DNA from: Verrucomicrobiota bacterium
GTDB taxonomy: Bacteria > Verrucomicrobiota > Verrucomicrobiia > Limisphaerales > UBA9464
DNA length: 13,508 nucleotides
Assembly: GCA_025354845.1 (NCBI GenBank)
Contig: JANXMD010000349.1
Span: 1 to 13,508, forward strand
Direction: 5' to 3'
Position 1 is the stretch's first letter. Every line of letters starts with the position of its first letter. Positions 13,500-13,508 of this stretch are shown piece after piece. Below the pieces are notes generated by a model. That model was not told where the DNA came from and made no database searches. It saw nothing but the letters and a program-made list of their open reading frames with translations. Position numbers and translations under genes: made by a program.

Positions 13500-13508
13500 A
13501 CTTGGATG

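Larger units (their letters stand above)
13152..13508. other. Gene-free repeat-rich region at the right edge
   Basis: The short frames here on both strands have no recognisable domain or start signal. The stretch holds two copies of a 28-bp palindromic repeat and two related hairpins in opposite orientation, listed separately, and presumably part of the promoter of the gene starting at 13151. It looks like an accumulation site for dispersed palindromic elements and may continue beyond the window. Confidence 0.65.

Overview
The window looks like a GC-rich chromosome segment from a member of the Verrucomicrobiota, most likely a Pedosphaera/Limisphaerales-type bacterium. The signs are secreted prepilin-like proteins with a near-invariant FTLIELLVVIAII helix and a C-terminal DG motif, a DUF6600-type tryptophan-rich protein, several phosphodiester-glycosidase (NAGPA) proteins, a CotH-type protein, weak Shine-Dalgarno signals, and intergenic repeats of kinds common in that phylum. 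The taxonomic call is inference; no rRNA or marker gene is present.

Layout. A single plus-strand gene, cut by the left edge (2-1045), encodes a DUF6600-like protein. Everything else is on the minus strand and reads right to left. Region A (1069-2278) is a lipoprotein gene followed closely by a prepilin-like gene. Region B (2320-3181) holds an intact aquaporin whose start is fused to the remnant of an arsR-type repressor, broken inside its recognition helix; this suggests an arsenic-type regulator/channel pair that has lost its repressor. Region C (3222-4453) is a small HTH/AT-hook protein translationally coupled, through a 4-base overlap, to a TrmO-type tRNA methyltransferase. Region D (4526-8862) contains prepilin-like protein, single-TM hypothetical protein, divergent prepilin-like protein, and a multidomain secreted NAGPA protein. 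Region E (9005-13151) contains two tandem paralogous NAGPA proteins followed by a secreted CotH-family protein. The right end (13152-13508) has no convincing gene and is packed with palindromic repeats.

How the genes may work together. Regions D and E are dominated by exported proteins: three NAGPA-domain enzymes, one CotH-like kinase fold with a C-terminal beta-sandwich-like region, and two prepilin-like proteins. This points to an envelope or extracellular glycan/phosphate-modifying locus of unknown substrate, but nothing in the sequence names the substrate.

Repeats are the other notable content. There are three copies of a 30-bp element built of three 10-bp CACAGAT-type units, two of them inverted around an 84-bp spacer. 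There is a 7-bp minisatellite with G-quadruplex potential on the transcribed strand, a GTC/GTT microsatellite coding for poly-threonine, a pair of hairpins that keep a 7-bp stem despite changed bases, and a duplicated 28-bp palindrome. Two genes have open frames running upstream through the 30-bp repeat, so automatic start calls there are likely too long.
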